DNA of 64,000 nt from Actinomycetes bacterium (GTDB lineage Bacteria > Actinomycetota > Thermoleophilia > BMS3ABIN01): NCBI GenBank assembly GCA_021791195.1, contig JAJYXB010000012.1:23631-87630 (forward strand). The letters are read 5' to 3'. Below the pieces are notes generated by a model. That model did not search any database. It saw nothing but the letters and a program-made list of their open reading frames with translations, and was not told where the DNA came from. Position numbers and translations under genes: made by a program. Of this stretch, positions 21,394-30,408 are shown one piece after another. How positions within the stretch are numbered: the first letter of the stretch is position 1; each line of letters begins with the position of its first letter.

Positions 21394-21419
21394 CGTCTTG
21401 AGTGCGAGCACTCAAGACG
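21394..21419. promoter_or_regulatory. Perfect 12-bp inverted repeat, candidate operator
   Basis: CGTCTTGAGTGC (21394-21405) and its exact reverse complement (21408-21419) are separated by two bases, between the divergent exporter and membrane-protein genes. No T-run follows on either strand, so a terminator is unlikely. A dimeric repressor site controlling one or both genes is plausible; no regulator gene is adjacent. Confidence 0.5.
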
Positions 21420-21442
21420 GAACCGGAACGGAGGCGATAGCC

Positions 21443-22237
21443 GTGAGCATGGCCCGGAACAGGTTTTTCAAGAAATGCCCTGAATGCGCGGAAGACATCG
21501 AGCCGGAAGCGCAGCAGTGCCAGCACTGCGGCGCGCGTTTCGAGGTTGGCAGGAAAGGTTCCCGTCAGAACGCGGTTCCGGCAGAGGGAGTGGTGCCGCC
21601 GTCAGTCACCCCGCCGGAGCTGACGCCTGGCACCTGGACGATGACGGCATTCGCGGGCACCAAAGCGCTGATGGTGGCCATATACTCACTTTTTGCCGTC
21701 ACCGGCCTGTTCCTGGTAACTTCCGTGGCGTCCTATGGCGGCGCCTACGGTACGCACACGATCAGCGACCTGCAAGGCAATACGATGCTCTGGGGCCTGT
21801 CGGCAACCCAGTATGCTTTCGCGCCAGCAGCGCTCTGGCTGGGCGCCATCGTCCTGTTGCTGGCTTCTCCGCGCCAGCTGAGGCTGCGGATACCGTCGTT
21901 TGGCATACGTGCCCGGAAGAGGGCAGCCCAGGTTAACTACCAGAGGAAAAGGAAAGAGTTCGGGGCGCCGATCGTCATGTCGCCGAAACGCTTTGTTATC
22001 CGGTGGTGGCTGACGCTGATCGTCTGGCTGGGAATGGCGGCCATGGCCGGCAACATCTATGTCCAGATGGGCAACCGCTCCATGGACGCCAAGGAAGGGT
22101 TTTACATCTCCAGCGCGCTGATCAGCGCCGGTATCGTCAATACGCTTGTCCTGATGCCACTGGCGCAGCGGCGCCGGGTCATCAGGATCGACGTCGAGGG
22201 AAACATCCACCAGCAGGGCGGGCCGGCGACTCTATAA
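21443..22237 (+). CDS. Zinc-ribbon membrane protein of unknown function
   Basis: 264 residues from the GTG at 21443, which has GGAGG eight bases upstream (ATG at 21449 is the alternative). The N-terminus carries a zinc-ribbon signature, CPEC and CQHC (about residues 13-16 and 27-30). Four hydrophobic segments follow: VAIYSLFAVTGLFLVTSVAS, a segment around FAPAALWLGAIVLLLAS, WWLTLIVWLGMAAMAG and ISSALISAGIVNTLVLMP. I do not recognise the family. Convergent with the disulfide reductase gene. Confidence 0.75.
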   Translation: MSMARNRFFKKCPECAEDIEPEAQQCQHCGARFEVGRKGSRQNAVPAEGVVPPSVTPPELTPGTWTMTAFAGTKALMVAIYSLFAVTGLFLVTSVASYGGAYGTHTISDLQGNTMLWGLSATQYAFAPAALWLGAIVLLLASPRQLRLRIPSFGIRARKRAAQVNYQRKRKEFGAPIVMSPKRFVIRWWLTLIVWLGMAAMAGNIYVQMGNRSMDAKEGFYISSALISAGIVNTLVLMPLAQRRRVIRIDVEGNIHQQGGPATL

Positions 22238-22301
22238 GGAGGCGGGCAGCCGGAGCGGCGGGTCCGCCCCAACCGCTGACGCTGAAACCCGCCGGGCGCA
22301 C

Positions 22302-23645
22302 TTACTTTAGCAGCTGCCGCGCCAGCGTCGGCAGGCCCTCGGCAAAGGTGGGATGGATATGCACCGTGCGCTCCAGATCGCGCCAGTTGGCGCCAGCCTC
22401 CATCAGGTCGATGAAGACGTGCACCAGGTCGCTGGCTCTGGGACCCACCAGCGTCGCGCCCAGGATCCGGTCGCTGCCGTTCTCCACGACGAAGCGGTAA
22501 AAGCCGTCGGTGCGGTCCGTCAGCCAGTTGCGCGCCACGCGCTCCAGCGGCAGCGTCACCGCGCGCGCGTCAAGTCCTCGTTCCTCGGCCTGATCCGTGG
22601 TGATGCCACAGCGGCCGGCCTCCGGATCGGTGAAGAAGGCGTAGCCCAACACCCGGTCCATCTGCCGGCGGTCGCCGCCGCTCAGGATCGACATCAGGCG
22701 GCGGAAATCCTCCCAGGAGACATGCGTGAACGCAGGTTGTCCAGTTACATCACCTATGGCATAGACGCCGGGACAGGTGGATTCCAGCTGCGCGTTCACC
22801 CTGACGTAACCGCCGCCGGTCAGCTCGATGCCCGCGGCCTGGCAGTCGAGCGCTTCCGTGTTGGCTTTCTGGCCGGCAACCACCAGCAGCGCCTCGCCCT
22901 GCAGCTGCTGGGGACCATCGAGCGAGAGCGTGAACAGGCCGCCGGCGTGTTCGACGCGCTCAACCTTCTTGCACAGGTGGAAGTGGACGCCGTCGGCTGC
23001 CAGCGCCTTGGCGAGCTCGTGGCTCAGCTCCGGCTCCTCGCGCGAGACGATGCGGCCCATGTTGTCGATGATGTGCACCTGGGCGCCGAGGCGCGCCAGT
23101 CCCTGGCCCAGCTCGACGCCGATGTAACCGCCGCCGATGATGAGGATGCGCGGCGGCAGCTCGGTCAGGTCCCAGAAGTTCACATAGGTCATGTAGGGCG
23201 TGCCTTCCAGGCCGGGGATCGGTGGCACCGCCGGGCCGTTGCCAGTATTGATGACGACCGTTTCTGCCTGGTAAGTCTCACCGCCGGCGCTGATGGTGCG
23301 CTCGCCGGTAAATCTGGCCTCCTCCATCACCGTGCGCACGCCCGCCTTGTCCAGCGCCTTCCTGATATAACTGGAGTCGCGCTTGCCGCGCACCCGTTGC
23401 ATCAGGACCCCGAAATCGACCTCCGCCCGCATCCTGACGCCGAAGCCGGCAGCATGGCGGACGACGCCGGCTTCATGCGCCGCTCCCAGGAAAGTCTTCG
23501 AGGGATAGCAGCCGTAATTGAGGCAACTGCCGCCGAGCGCGTTCCGTTCGAACATGACGGTGTTTTTCCCGGCGCGGGCCATGTTCACCGCCAGCGGCAC
23601 GCCGCCCTGGCCGGCGCCGATGACGATCAGATCAACCTTTTTCAT
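22302..23645 (-). CDS. Class I pyridine nucleotide-disulfide oxidoreductase (mercuric reductase / Lpd-like)
   Basis: FAD- and NAD(P)H-dependent reductase of 447 residues. VIGAGQGGVPLAVNMARAG binds FAD near the N-terminus, GGSCLNYGCYPSK holds the redox-active Cys pair, IIGGGYIGVELG binds NAD(P)H, YAIGDVTGQPAFTHV is the second FAD motif, and HIHPTFAEGLP supplies the C-terminal His-Glu pair. The ATG at 23645 has AAGGAG upstream. There is no C-terminal vicinal Cys pair as in true MerA, and no lipoamide complex genes nearby, so the substrate is unknown. Confidence 0.85.
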   Translation of the reverse strand: MKKVDLIVIGAGQGGVPLAVNMARAGKNTVMFERNALGGSCLNYGCYPSKTFLGAAHEAGVVRHAAGFGVRMRAEVDFGVLMQRVRGKRDSSYIRKALDKAGVRTVMEEARFTGERTISAGGETYQAETVVINTGNGPAVPPIPGLEGTPYMTYVNFWDLTELPPRILIIGGGYIGVELGQGLARLGAQVHIIDNMGRIVSREEPELSHELAKALAADGVHFHLCKKVERVEHAGGLFTLSLDGPQQLQGEALLVVAGQKANTEALDCQAAGIELTGGGYVRVNAQLESTCPGVYAIGDVTGQPAFTHVSWEDFRRLMSILSGGDRRQMDRVLGYAFFTDPEAGRCGITTDQAEERGLDARAVTLPLERVARNWLTDRTDGFYRFVVENGSDRILGATLVGPRASDLVHVFIDLMEAGANWRDLERTVHIHPTFAEGLPTLARQLLK

Positions 23646-23799
23646 GCGTGCTCCTTGTCTGGCCAATTCAGATATCCCCGCGGAGGGGGAAAAAATAACT
23701 ACTGGCGTTTAATCCGGGATCGGTCTGAAGCATGTACATTCTATGAAAATCAGCGATTGCGCATTCCCTTACAGAAACAGTACAAATATCTAACATTTC

Positions 23800-23805
23800 T
23801 ATAAT
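23800..23805 (+). promoter_or_regulatory. TATAAT box in the AT-rich region before sqdB
   Basis: The 271-bp gap between the divergent reductase and sqdB is unusually AT-rich between about 23750 and 23840. It contains a perfect TATAAT, but I see no convincing -35 box at proper spacing. It may be part of the sqdB operon promoter. Nothing else is recognisable in the gap. Confidence 0.3.
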
Positions 23806-23916
23806 ATTTATACTGTTAACTTTTATCAGTCATATTATTCTTTCGAACCTCTTTCCGGTTCTGCTGTTCTTTACTTCGATCCCTTTTGGCCTTTGGCTTA
23901 CACGGGAGATAGTGCT

Positions 23917-25137
23917 ATGAAAATTCTCGTTCTCGGTGGTGATGGATTTTGTGGGTGGCCCACGGCCCTCCATCTATCCGCGGCAGGGCACAACGTGGCC
24001 ATTGTCGACAATTTAAGCCGCCGGAAGATCGACTGGGAATTAGGCACCAGTTCGCTCACACCCATGGCGGCACTGCCAGACCGTCTGTCTGCCTGGAAAA
24101 GCCTGACTGGCAGGACCATCGCATTCGAGCTGATAGACATCGCGCAGGAATATGCCAGGCTGCTGGCCCTGATTGAAGATTACCAGCCAGACACGATTAT
24201 CCACTTTGCCGAACAGCGTGCAGCCCCCTACTCGATGAAGTCGGCTGACACAAAACGGTATACTGTCAATAATAATACAAATGCCACCCATAACATTCTC
24301 TGCTCGCTGGTGGATAGCGGTGTTGACGCTCATCTGGTGCACCTGGGCACCATGGGGGTTTATGGCTACGGCTGGAGCGGCTCAATGACAGTACCGGAAG
24401 GGTACATCGAGGTCAAGTTCGTAGGCAAAGAGGGAGAGCTGAAGCGTGAGATTCTGCATCCGGCCAATCCGGGTTCCGTTTATCACATGACCAAGACGCT
24501 CGATCAGCTGATGTTCGCCTTTTACGCGAAGAACGACGGCATCCGCGTCACCGACCTGCATCAGGGAATCGTCTGGGGGACTCAAACCCCTGAGACCGAG
24601 ATCGATGAACTGCTCATCAACCGCTTCGATTACGACGGCGACTACGGCACGGTACTGAACCGGTTCCTGATGCAGGCCGCCATCGGCCACCCCCTCACGG
24701 TATATGGCAGCGGGGGGCAGACGAGAGCCTTCATCCACATCCGTGATACGGTCCGCTGCATCGAGCTGGCTATTCTCAACCCGCCGGCTCCCGGTGCCAA
24801 GCCGACGATTTTCAATCAGGTGACAGAAACCTACCGGCTCAGGGACCTGGCCGCGCTGGTTTCCGGTCTGACCGGTGCAAAGATCGACCACCTGGAAAAT
24901 CCGCGCGTGGAGGCGGACGAGAATGAACTCGTCGTCGACAATAGCAAATTCCTGGCCCTGGGGCTGAATGCGACAACGCTTTCACAAGGACTCCTGACGG
25001 AAGTGCATGATATCGCGGGGAAATACGTGGCGCGCGTTGACAGATCCACGATATTGCCGACTTCCAGGTGGCGCCAGGAGCGCGCGGAAGCCGGCGAGTT
25101 CCCGCTGGCAAAACCAACTGCTAAAACCGCCAGCTGA
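23917..25137 (+). CDS. sqdB: UDP-sulfoquinovose synthase
   Basis: Converts UDP-glucose and sulfite to UDP-sulfoquinovose, the sulfonated sugar donor for sulfolipids (and, in some archaea, N-glycans, where the enzyme is Agl3). The 406-residue SDR protein shows LGGDGFCGWPTALHLS (NAD site), DNLSRRKIDWELGTSSLTP, HFAEQRAAPYSM, LGTMGVYGYG, the YHMTK Tyr/Lys catalytic pair (about residues 189-193) and GHPLTVYGSGGQTRAFIHI, all SqdB hallmarks. The ATG at 23917 starts at the Rossmann strand. First gene of a four-gene operon with membrane glycosyltransfer genes. Confidence 0.92.
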   Translation: MKILVLGGDGFCGWPTALHLSAAGHNVAIVDNLSRRKIDWELGTSSLTPMAALPDRLSAWKSLTGRTIAFELIDIAQEYARLLALIEDYQPDTIIHFAEQRAAPYSMKSADTKRYTVNNNTNATHNILCSLVDSGVDAHLVHLGTMGVYGYGWSGSMTVPEGYIEVKFVGKEGELKREILHPANPGSVYHMTKTLDQLMFAFYAKNDGIRVTDLHQGIVWGTQTPETEIDELLINRFDYDGDYGTVLNRFLMQAAIGHPLTVYGSGGQTRAFIHIRDTVRCIELAILNPPAPGAKPTIFNQVTETYRLRDLAALVSGLTGAKIDHLENPRVEADENELVVDNSKFLALGLNATTLSQGLLTEVHDIAGKYVARVDRSTILPTSRWRQERAEAGEFPLAKPTAKTAS

Positions 25138-25157
25138 AATCCGGGTTTATTCAGGTA

Positions 25158-26135
25158 ATGAAACTGGTGATCATGATCCCCTGCCTGAACGAGGAGAAGA
25201 CCCTTTCCCTCGTTCTGGAAACAATCCCGAAAGAGATCCCCGGCATCGACACGATCGATGTACTGGTTATTGACGATGGATCAACCGACCAGACCGTCGC
25301 CGTGGCAAAACAGCTGGGCGTAAAACATTTCATCCATCATGCCAGGAACCGCGGTCTGGCGTTATCGCTTCGTGAAGGCATCCGCGGCGCTCTGGAGCTG
25401 AAGGCCGACATTCTCGTGCTGACCGACGGCGACAACCAGTATCCGCAGGAACGGATTCCCGATCTCATCCGCCCGATCCTGGACGGCGCCGCCGATACAG
25501 TCATCGCCGACCGGCAAGTCCGGACCATCGAACATTTCAGTCCGATGAAAAAGTTTTTGCAGAAATTCGGCACCGGCGTGCTGAACGCCGCGGCGGGCAC
25601 CAGCATTCCGGACAGCACCAGCGGCTTCCGGGCGTATTCGCGCGAGGCGGCTACGAAGCTGAACCTGATCGGCAAGTTCAATTTCGCCATGGAAACGACC
25701 CTGCAGGCCGCGCAGAAGCGGATGAACATCGCCACCATTCCGATCACGACCAATCCCAAAACCCGGGAATCGCGGCTGTTTAAATCATCCTGGGAGCACG
25801 TGCGCAAATCGGCCGTGGCACTGATCAACGCTTACATCATGTACAAGCCGTTCATGGTGTTCATGACGCTTGGCATCATCCTGCTCATCGGCGGGCTGGT
25901 GCCCTTCGTCCACTTCCTGTATCTGACACTGACGACAGGAAACGCCTTCGGAGCCCATCATTTGCAGTCGCTGATCATCGGCGGCGTACTGTTGACCGGA
26001 TCATTTTTTTCATTCACTCTGGGCATTATTGCAAATCTGATACGCATCAACCGGATACTGATCGAGGATGTCCTGGAGGAATTGAGGCGCGAGCGCTACG
26101 GGATGCTAGTGGAAGAAACGATAGATGATCAGTAA
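25158..26135 (+). CDS. Family 2 glycosyltransferase, polyprenyl-phosphate type
   Basis: Resembles dolichol/polyprenyl-phosphate sugar transferases. MIPCLNEEKTLSLVLETIP opens the GT-A fold; VIDDGSTDQTV (about residues 38-48) and DGDNQYPQ (about 93-100) bind the nucleotide sugar and metal. Two C-terminal hydrophobic segments (from about residue 235 and 270) anchor it in the membrane. 325 residues. It lies 20 bp after sqdB and overlaps the next gene by 11 bp, so it may use UDP-sulfoquinovose to charge a lipid carrier; that is inference. Confidence 0.88.
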   Translation: MKLVIMIPCLNEEKTLSLVLETIPKEIPGIDTIDVLVIDDGSTDQTVAVAKQLGVKHFIHHARNRGLALSLREGIRGALELKADILVLTDGDNQYPQERIPDLIRPILDGAADTVIADRQVRTIEHFSPMKKFLQKFGTGVLNAAAGTSIPDSTSGFRAYSREAATKLNLIGKFNFAMETTLQAAQKRMNIATIPITTNPKTRESRLFKSSWEHVRKSAVALINAYIMYKPFMVFMTLGIILLIGGLVPFVHFLYLTLTTGNAFGAHHLQSLIIGGVLLTGSFFSFTLGIIANLIRINRILIEDVLEELRRERYGMLVEETIDDQ

Positions 26136-27093
26136 GAATCAGACGGTCAATCAAGTAAAAAAACTTCGTCCGGCAGTCAGCATTATCTTCCTGGTGATCG
26201 CGCTTGCGGCCGGATCATACTATGTGGCCAACAATCGGGCGATACTGGATCATCTGGCCAGCACTTCCTGGAGCGTGACCGCCGCGATCTTCTGCCTGTA
26301 CATCGTCATGCTGGGCGTTTTGCTGCTGATCATGAAAGCCAGCATGGATATCTGCGGCAGGAAGCTGAAACTGACTGAGAATGCGGCTATCAATGTCTAT
26401 TCATTACTGATCAACTTCTTTATCCCGGGACAGGGGGGTTCTGCATATCGAGGCCTGTATCTGCGGCAACGCCACAAGCTGCGGATCAAGAACTACATCA
26501 TCGCGGCACTGCTGTATTATCTGCTTTATGCGATGGTCAGCGTTTTGCTTCTGATGGCATGCAGCCGGCCCTGGTGGCAGACGGCGCTGGCCGTGCTGGT
26601 GGTTTCCGGGTTGGGTCTGGCGATCATCCGGTGGTACTCGAAGCGATCCGAAGCCGGCCAGCGTGAATTCCGCCTGGGCCCCCGAAACGTCCTCTTTCTG
26701 CTGTATGCCACGGTGCTGCAGGCGGCCGTGCAGATGGCGATTTACGCCGTGGAGCTTCGCAACGTGAGCCAGTCTGTTTCGCTGTCGCAGATAATGACGT
26801 ACACGGGCGCCGCCAACCTGGCCCTGTTTGTATCGCTCACACCCGGCGCGATCGGCATCCGCGAGTCGTTTCTGTTTTTTTCCGAGCAGCTGCATCACAT
26901 CAGCGGCACAAATATCGTTGAGGCCAACGTGATCGACCGCGCCGTGTATATCGTTTTCCTGCTGGCGCTTTTGTTGATCGCTCTGACTGCGCATGTCATA
27001 AAACATCAGCGGTTGAAGCGCCTAGCGGGGCCGGTGCGCCCAGGGGGTCAGCTCAACAACGAGTCGGCGGGAGTGGAGAAATCAATCCAGTAA
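26125..27093 (+). CDS. Flippase-like membrane protein (UPF0104 / LPG synthase TM-region family)
   Basis: Integral membrane protein of 322 residues with about eight hydrophobic helices. Family hallmarks are NFFIPGQGGSAYRGLYL (about residues 93-109) and SLTPGAIGIRESF (about 233-245). Members act in lipid modification or lipid-linked sugar handling, and many sit beside GT2 genes. Overlaps the GT2 gene and lies 17 bp before the PIG-V-like gene. Confidence 0.8.
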   Translation: MISKNQTVNQVKKLRPAVSIIFLVIALAAGSYYVANNRAILDHLASTSWSVTAAIFCLYIVMLGVLLLIMKASMDICGRKLKLTENAAINVYSLLINFFIPGQGGSAYRGLYLRQRHKLRIKNYIIAALLYYLLYAMVSVLLLMACSRPWWQTALAVLVVSGLGLAIIRWYSKRSEAGQREFRLGPRNVLFLLYATVLQAAVQMAIYAVELRNVSQSVSLSQIMTYTGAANLALFVSLTPGAIGIRESFLFFSEQLHHISGTNIVEANVIDRAVYIVFLLALLLIALTAHVIKHQRLKRLAGPVRPGGQLNNESAGVEKSIQ

Positions 27094-27110
27094 CAAGATT
27101 TAAAGACCTG

Positions 27111-28178
27111 GTGGCAAGAAATGACATGGTTCTTGCGGCCGCAATCGCCGTGGTAGTGATCACGCTCGGCGTCAGCCTGGGCTGGCACAACAACCAGACC
27201 ATCCCTGTCAATATCACGCCGGAGCTTCACTACACTGTCGAACCCGGGAACCCGCTGAGTTTCCTGTCAAACTGGGACGGCCCGGGTTATCTGAATGTCG
27301 CCCAGTATGGCTATCCCAGTTATATCCAGGCCGGCCTGTTTCCGTTCTATCCGATGCTGATTCACGTTGTGCACCTTGCTGTCCCCTCGCCGCTGGACAG
27401 CGGTTTGCTGATCGCCTGGCTCAGTTTTGTGGTCGCCATCTACCTTTATATCAAGCTCGTAAAGCGGCTTTATGATGTCAAGGATGTATCGAACATCCTT
27501 CAGGCGGTCACGTTCTTTGTATTGTTTCCGACGGCCATCTTTTATTTCGCGACCTATACCGAAAGTCTCTTTGCGATGCTTTCTCTGGCCGCGATCCATT
27601 TTGCTTTCGACCGGCGTTACGTCCTGGCTTCGTTTCTGCTGCTGTTAAGTACGGCAACCCATATTACCGGTGTATTTGTCGTGGTTTTTGTGGCGCTCAT
27701 CCTGCTGGAACAGAAGGTAAGGCTGCGCCGGGTGATTTTCTCGGTCATTGTCGGCAGCGCCGGTTTGCTTGCCTACACGCTTTATCTGCTCATTCATCTG
27801 CACGATGCGTTCGCTTTCCTGAGATCCCAGACGCAGGTTAACGAATGGATGCAGCACGGCTTCGTCAGCCTGGTTGAAAACACGCAATACTTTAACGCGG
27901 TATTCGTGATATTGCTCATAATATCGGCGTTCTTCTGGTGGCGCCGCCGCCGCAGTTTTGCCGTTTATTCGGCGCTCTTCTTGCTGATCCCCCTCCTGGG
28001 CCGGCAATATGGCGGCTTCAACCGGTATGTGCTGGTGGCGTTTCCCATGCAGCTCATGCTGTACGAATTCTTCAGGAACAGGAAAGCCGCTTTCCCCTAC
28101 GCCGCGGCTTTAATGGCAGTCATTTGGACGTATTTCCTGCTTCAGTATGCCGGGGGATACATCGGCAGCGGCGGGTGA
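27111..28178 (+). CDS. PIG-V-like membrane mannosyl/glycosyltransferase
   Basis: 355 residues, multi-spanning, with the PIG-V signature NWDGPGYLNVAQYGY (about residues 55-69) followed by LFPFYPMLI. These enzymes move a sugar from a polyprenyl-phosphate donor to an acceptor on the outer membrane face. GTG start at 27111; ATG at 27126 is an alternative. Last gene of the sqdB operon, and likely the final transferase of the pathway, using the donor made by the GT2 enzyme. Confidence 0.78.
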   Translation: MARNDMVLAAAIAVVVITLGVSLGWHNNQTIPVNITPELHYTVEPGNPLSFLSNWDGPGYLNVAQYGYPSYIQAGLFPFYPMLIHVVHLAVPSPLDSGLLIAWLSFVVAIYLYIKLVKRLYDVKDVSNILQAVTFFVLFPTAIFYFATYTESLFAMLSLAAIHFAFDRRYVLASFLLLLSTATHITGVFVVVFVALILLEQKVRLRRVIFSVIVGSAGLLAYTLYLLIHLHDAFAFLRSQTQVNEWMQHGFVSLVENTQYFNAVFVILLIISAFFWWRRRRSFAVYSALFLLIPLLGRQYGGFNRYVLVAFPMQLMLYEFFRNRKAAFPYAAALMAVIWTYFLLQYAGGYIGSGG

Positions 28179-28196
28179 GCGGCGGCTGGCGTCCCG

Positions 28197-29243
28197 TTAG
28201 TTTTGCTGCACTATTTTACGAACTCGGGCATTTCCCCTGTCCGCCACGTACAGGTTCCCTTCGGCGTCGATGGCGAGCCCGGACGGGTCACGGAGCCGCG
28301 CTTCGGCCGCGGGTCCGCCGTCACCCGAGAAGCCCTTCTTCTCCACGCCAGCCACGGCACTGATTATGCCCGTCGCGGCATCGAGCCGTCGCACCCGGTG
28401 CCTGGAATGATCGGCCAGATACAGGTTGCCGGCGCTGTCGACAGCCAGCCCGTCCACAAAGCCGATCCTGGCCTCGGTGCCCGGGCCGCCGTCCCCTGTG
28501 GAGCCGATCTTTCCGATTCCGACCACGGATATGATCTGGCCGGTCTGGCTGTCGATGCGCCGGATCCGGAAATTCCATGAATCGGATACATAGAGGTTGC
28601 CGCCGGAGTCGTATGCCAGGGCGCTGGGCCGGTTAAACCATGCCTTGTCGGCTGGACCGCCATCGCCCGAATAGCCCTTCTCGCCCCGGCCTGTGACCGT
28701 CCGGATCAGGCCGCTGTCCAGGTCGATGTGCCGGACGCAGTGGTTGCCGCGGTCTGAGACGAAAAGGCCGCCTCTGGAATCCAGCGCCAGCCAGCGCGGG
28801 TCGGAGAGCATGGCGTTTACCGCCGGGCCGCCGTCACCGGAATAGCCTTCCTCGCCGGTTCCGGCGATGGTGGTAACTGTGCCGGTGGCGCCGTCGATCC
28901 GCCGCACACGCTGATTGTCTGAATCGGCGATGTACATGTTGCCCTGCGCGTCGATGACAATGCCGATGATATAACGAAAAAGCGCGTTCACCGCCGGGCC
29001 GCCATCTCCGCCGTAGCCTCTTTTACCTATCCCGGCAAATGTGGTGATCAGGCCGCTGTCGCGGTCAATCTGCCGGACGCAGTGGTTGAACGAGTCCGCG
29101 ATATAGAGATTGCCGCTGGCATCGACCGCGAGGCCCTCAGGTTTCTTGAGCCGTGCATCGGTCGCCGGACCGCCGTCGCCGGTATAGCCCTCCTTGCCGC
29201 TGCCGGCTATGGTCATGATCTGTGCGGTGGGGTTGGTGTCCAA
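28197..29243 (-). CDS. NHL-repeat beta-propeller protein
   Basis: 348 residues made almost entirely of six repeats of about 56 residues, each with a GYSGDGGPA-type stretch, an LAVDASGNLYIADS-type strand and RVRRID. This folds as a six-bladed propeller. No signal peptide is visible, so a cytoplasmic scaffold or sensor is possible. The TTG start at 29243 has AAGGAGG upstream. It is the last gene of the minus-strand run after egtD, 91 bp away; a functional link to ergothioneine is unproven. Confidence 0.85.
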   Translation of the reverse strand: MDTNPTAQIMTIAGSGKEGYTGDGGPATDARLKKPEGLAVDASGNLYIADSFNHCVRQIDRDSGLITTFAGIGKRGYGGDGGPAVNALFRYIIGIVIDAQGNMYIADSDNQRVRRIDGATGTVTTIAGTGEEGYSGDGGPAVNAMLSDPRWLALDSRGGLFVSDRGNHCVRHIDLDSGLIRTVTGRGEKGYSGDGGPADKAWFNRPSALAYDSGGNLYVSDSWNFRIRRIDSQTGQIISVVGIGKIGSTGDGGPGTEARIGFVDGLAVDSAGNLYLADHSRHRVRRLDAATGIISAVAGVEKKGFSGDGGPAAEARLRDPSGLAIDAEGNLYVADRGNARVRKIVQQN

Positions 29244-29334
29244 CTGGTCCTCCTTGAAAGAATGCGCCTGTTCCTGAGAAAGCGCTGGGGTTAAATGCGG
29301 GTCCTGCCCACAACACCTGAAGCTGCGTGTCTCC

Positions 29335-30402
29335 TCACGCTTTGCGCAACAGCAGCACCGCGAAGCGCTGGTTGCGGTCTGAGTAGATCTGTTCTGTATT
29401 CAGGCCGAAGGTGCACAGATAGGGCACCAGCTGCCTGAGGCGGAACTTGCGGCTGACCTCGGTGAGGATCAGCTCGCCCTTGCCGATGCGGAAGGCGCTG
29501 CCGGCGGGCGCGATCTCGATGCGCTGCTCGCGGCGGAAGCGCGCGAAGATCTCCACCCGGCGCCATTTGGGCGCGTAACGGGCGACATGGTCGATGGCGG
29601 TGACGTCCAGCGAGGCGCCCAGCTCCCGGTTCATCCGCGCGAACATGTTGCGGGTGAAGGCGGCGCTGAAGCCGGCGGCATCGTTGTAGGCGGCGTTGAG
29701 CGACGCCGCATCTTCATTGATGTCAACCCCCAGCAGGCAGTAGTCTCCCGGCAGCAGGTGCGAAGTGATCTTTCCCCAGAACTGCGAAGCTTCATGCGCA
29801 TCGAGGTTGCCGACCGTGCTGCCCAGGAACAGCAGCATCGCCGGCGACAGCGACGGCAGCAGGGGGAAGGCGTCGTCGTAGGTTCCGTGCATCGCCTCGA
29901 CCCGCACCTCCGGATAGAGCGCCGCGATCTCCTGTTCCGCCTGCTCAAGGATCGATTTGGAGATGTCGACCGGCGTGTAGCAGGCCGAACCGTGGCGCCC
30001 GGCATAGGCTTCCAGCAGCAGCCGTGTCTTCACTGAGCTGCCGGAGCCCAGCTCCACCAGCGTCAATTCTCCCGTGCGTCCGGCGATGTCGGCCGCGGCG
30101 CTGGCGAGAATCGTCGCCTCGGTGCGCGTCAGATAATATTCCGGCTGCTCGCAGATGCGCTCGAAGATGAAGCTGCCGTACGTGTCATAAAGGAAGCGGC
30201 TGTCTAGCCGGCGGGGGATGTCGCTCAGGCCGCGCGCCACCGCCAGGGCGAACCCGGTTGATGTATCGCCGTCTCCTGACATTAATGCCAGTTCGCTGGC
30301 AGCTTGCGGATGGGCGACTGATTCCACCGGGACCACGTCTGGCCGCCAGTCCTCGACGAAAGGATGGCGGGCGGCGATTATCGGTTGTGAAGATATTTCC
30401 AT
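29335..30402 (-). CDS. egtD: L-histidine N-alpha-methyltransferase
   Basis: Trimethylates histidine to hercynine (trimethylhistidine) with SAM, the first step of ergothioneine synthesis. The 355 residues contain YDTYGSFIFERICEQPEYYL near residue 72, the SAM motif LVELGSGSSVKTRLLLEAY, FLGSTVGNLD, and near the C-terminus TEVSRKF, whose Glu and Ser correspond to the substrate-amine-binding pair of characterised EgtD. No EgtB-type sulfoxide synthase or EanB rhodanese is in the window; instead the gene starts 6 bp after the metallopterin/desulfurase fusion gene, which probably supplies the sulfur step. Confidence 0.93.
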   Translation of the reverse strand: MEISSQPIIAARHPFVEDWRPDVVPVESVAHPQAASELALMSGDGDTSTGFALAVARGLSDIPRRLDSRFLYDTYGSFIFERICEQPEYYLTRTEATILASAAADIAGRTGELTLVELGSGSSVKTRLLLEAYAGRHGSACYTPVDISKSILEQAEQEIAALYPEVRVEAMHGTYDDAFPLLPSLSPAMLLFLGSTVGNLDAHEASQFWGKITSHLLPGDYCLLGVDINEDAASLNAAYNDAAGFSAAFTRNMFARMNRELGASLDVTAIDHVARYAPKWRRVEIFARFRREQRIEIAPAGSAFRIGKGELILTEVSRKFRLRQLVPYLCTFGLNTEQIYSDRNQRFAVLLLRKA

Positions 30403-30408
30403 AATCTC

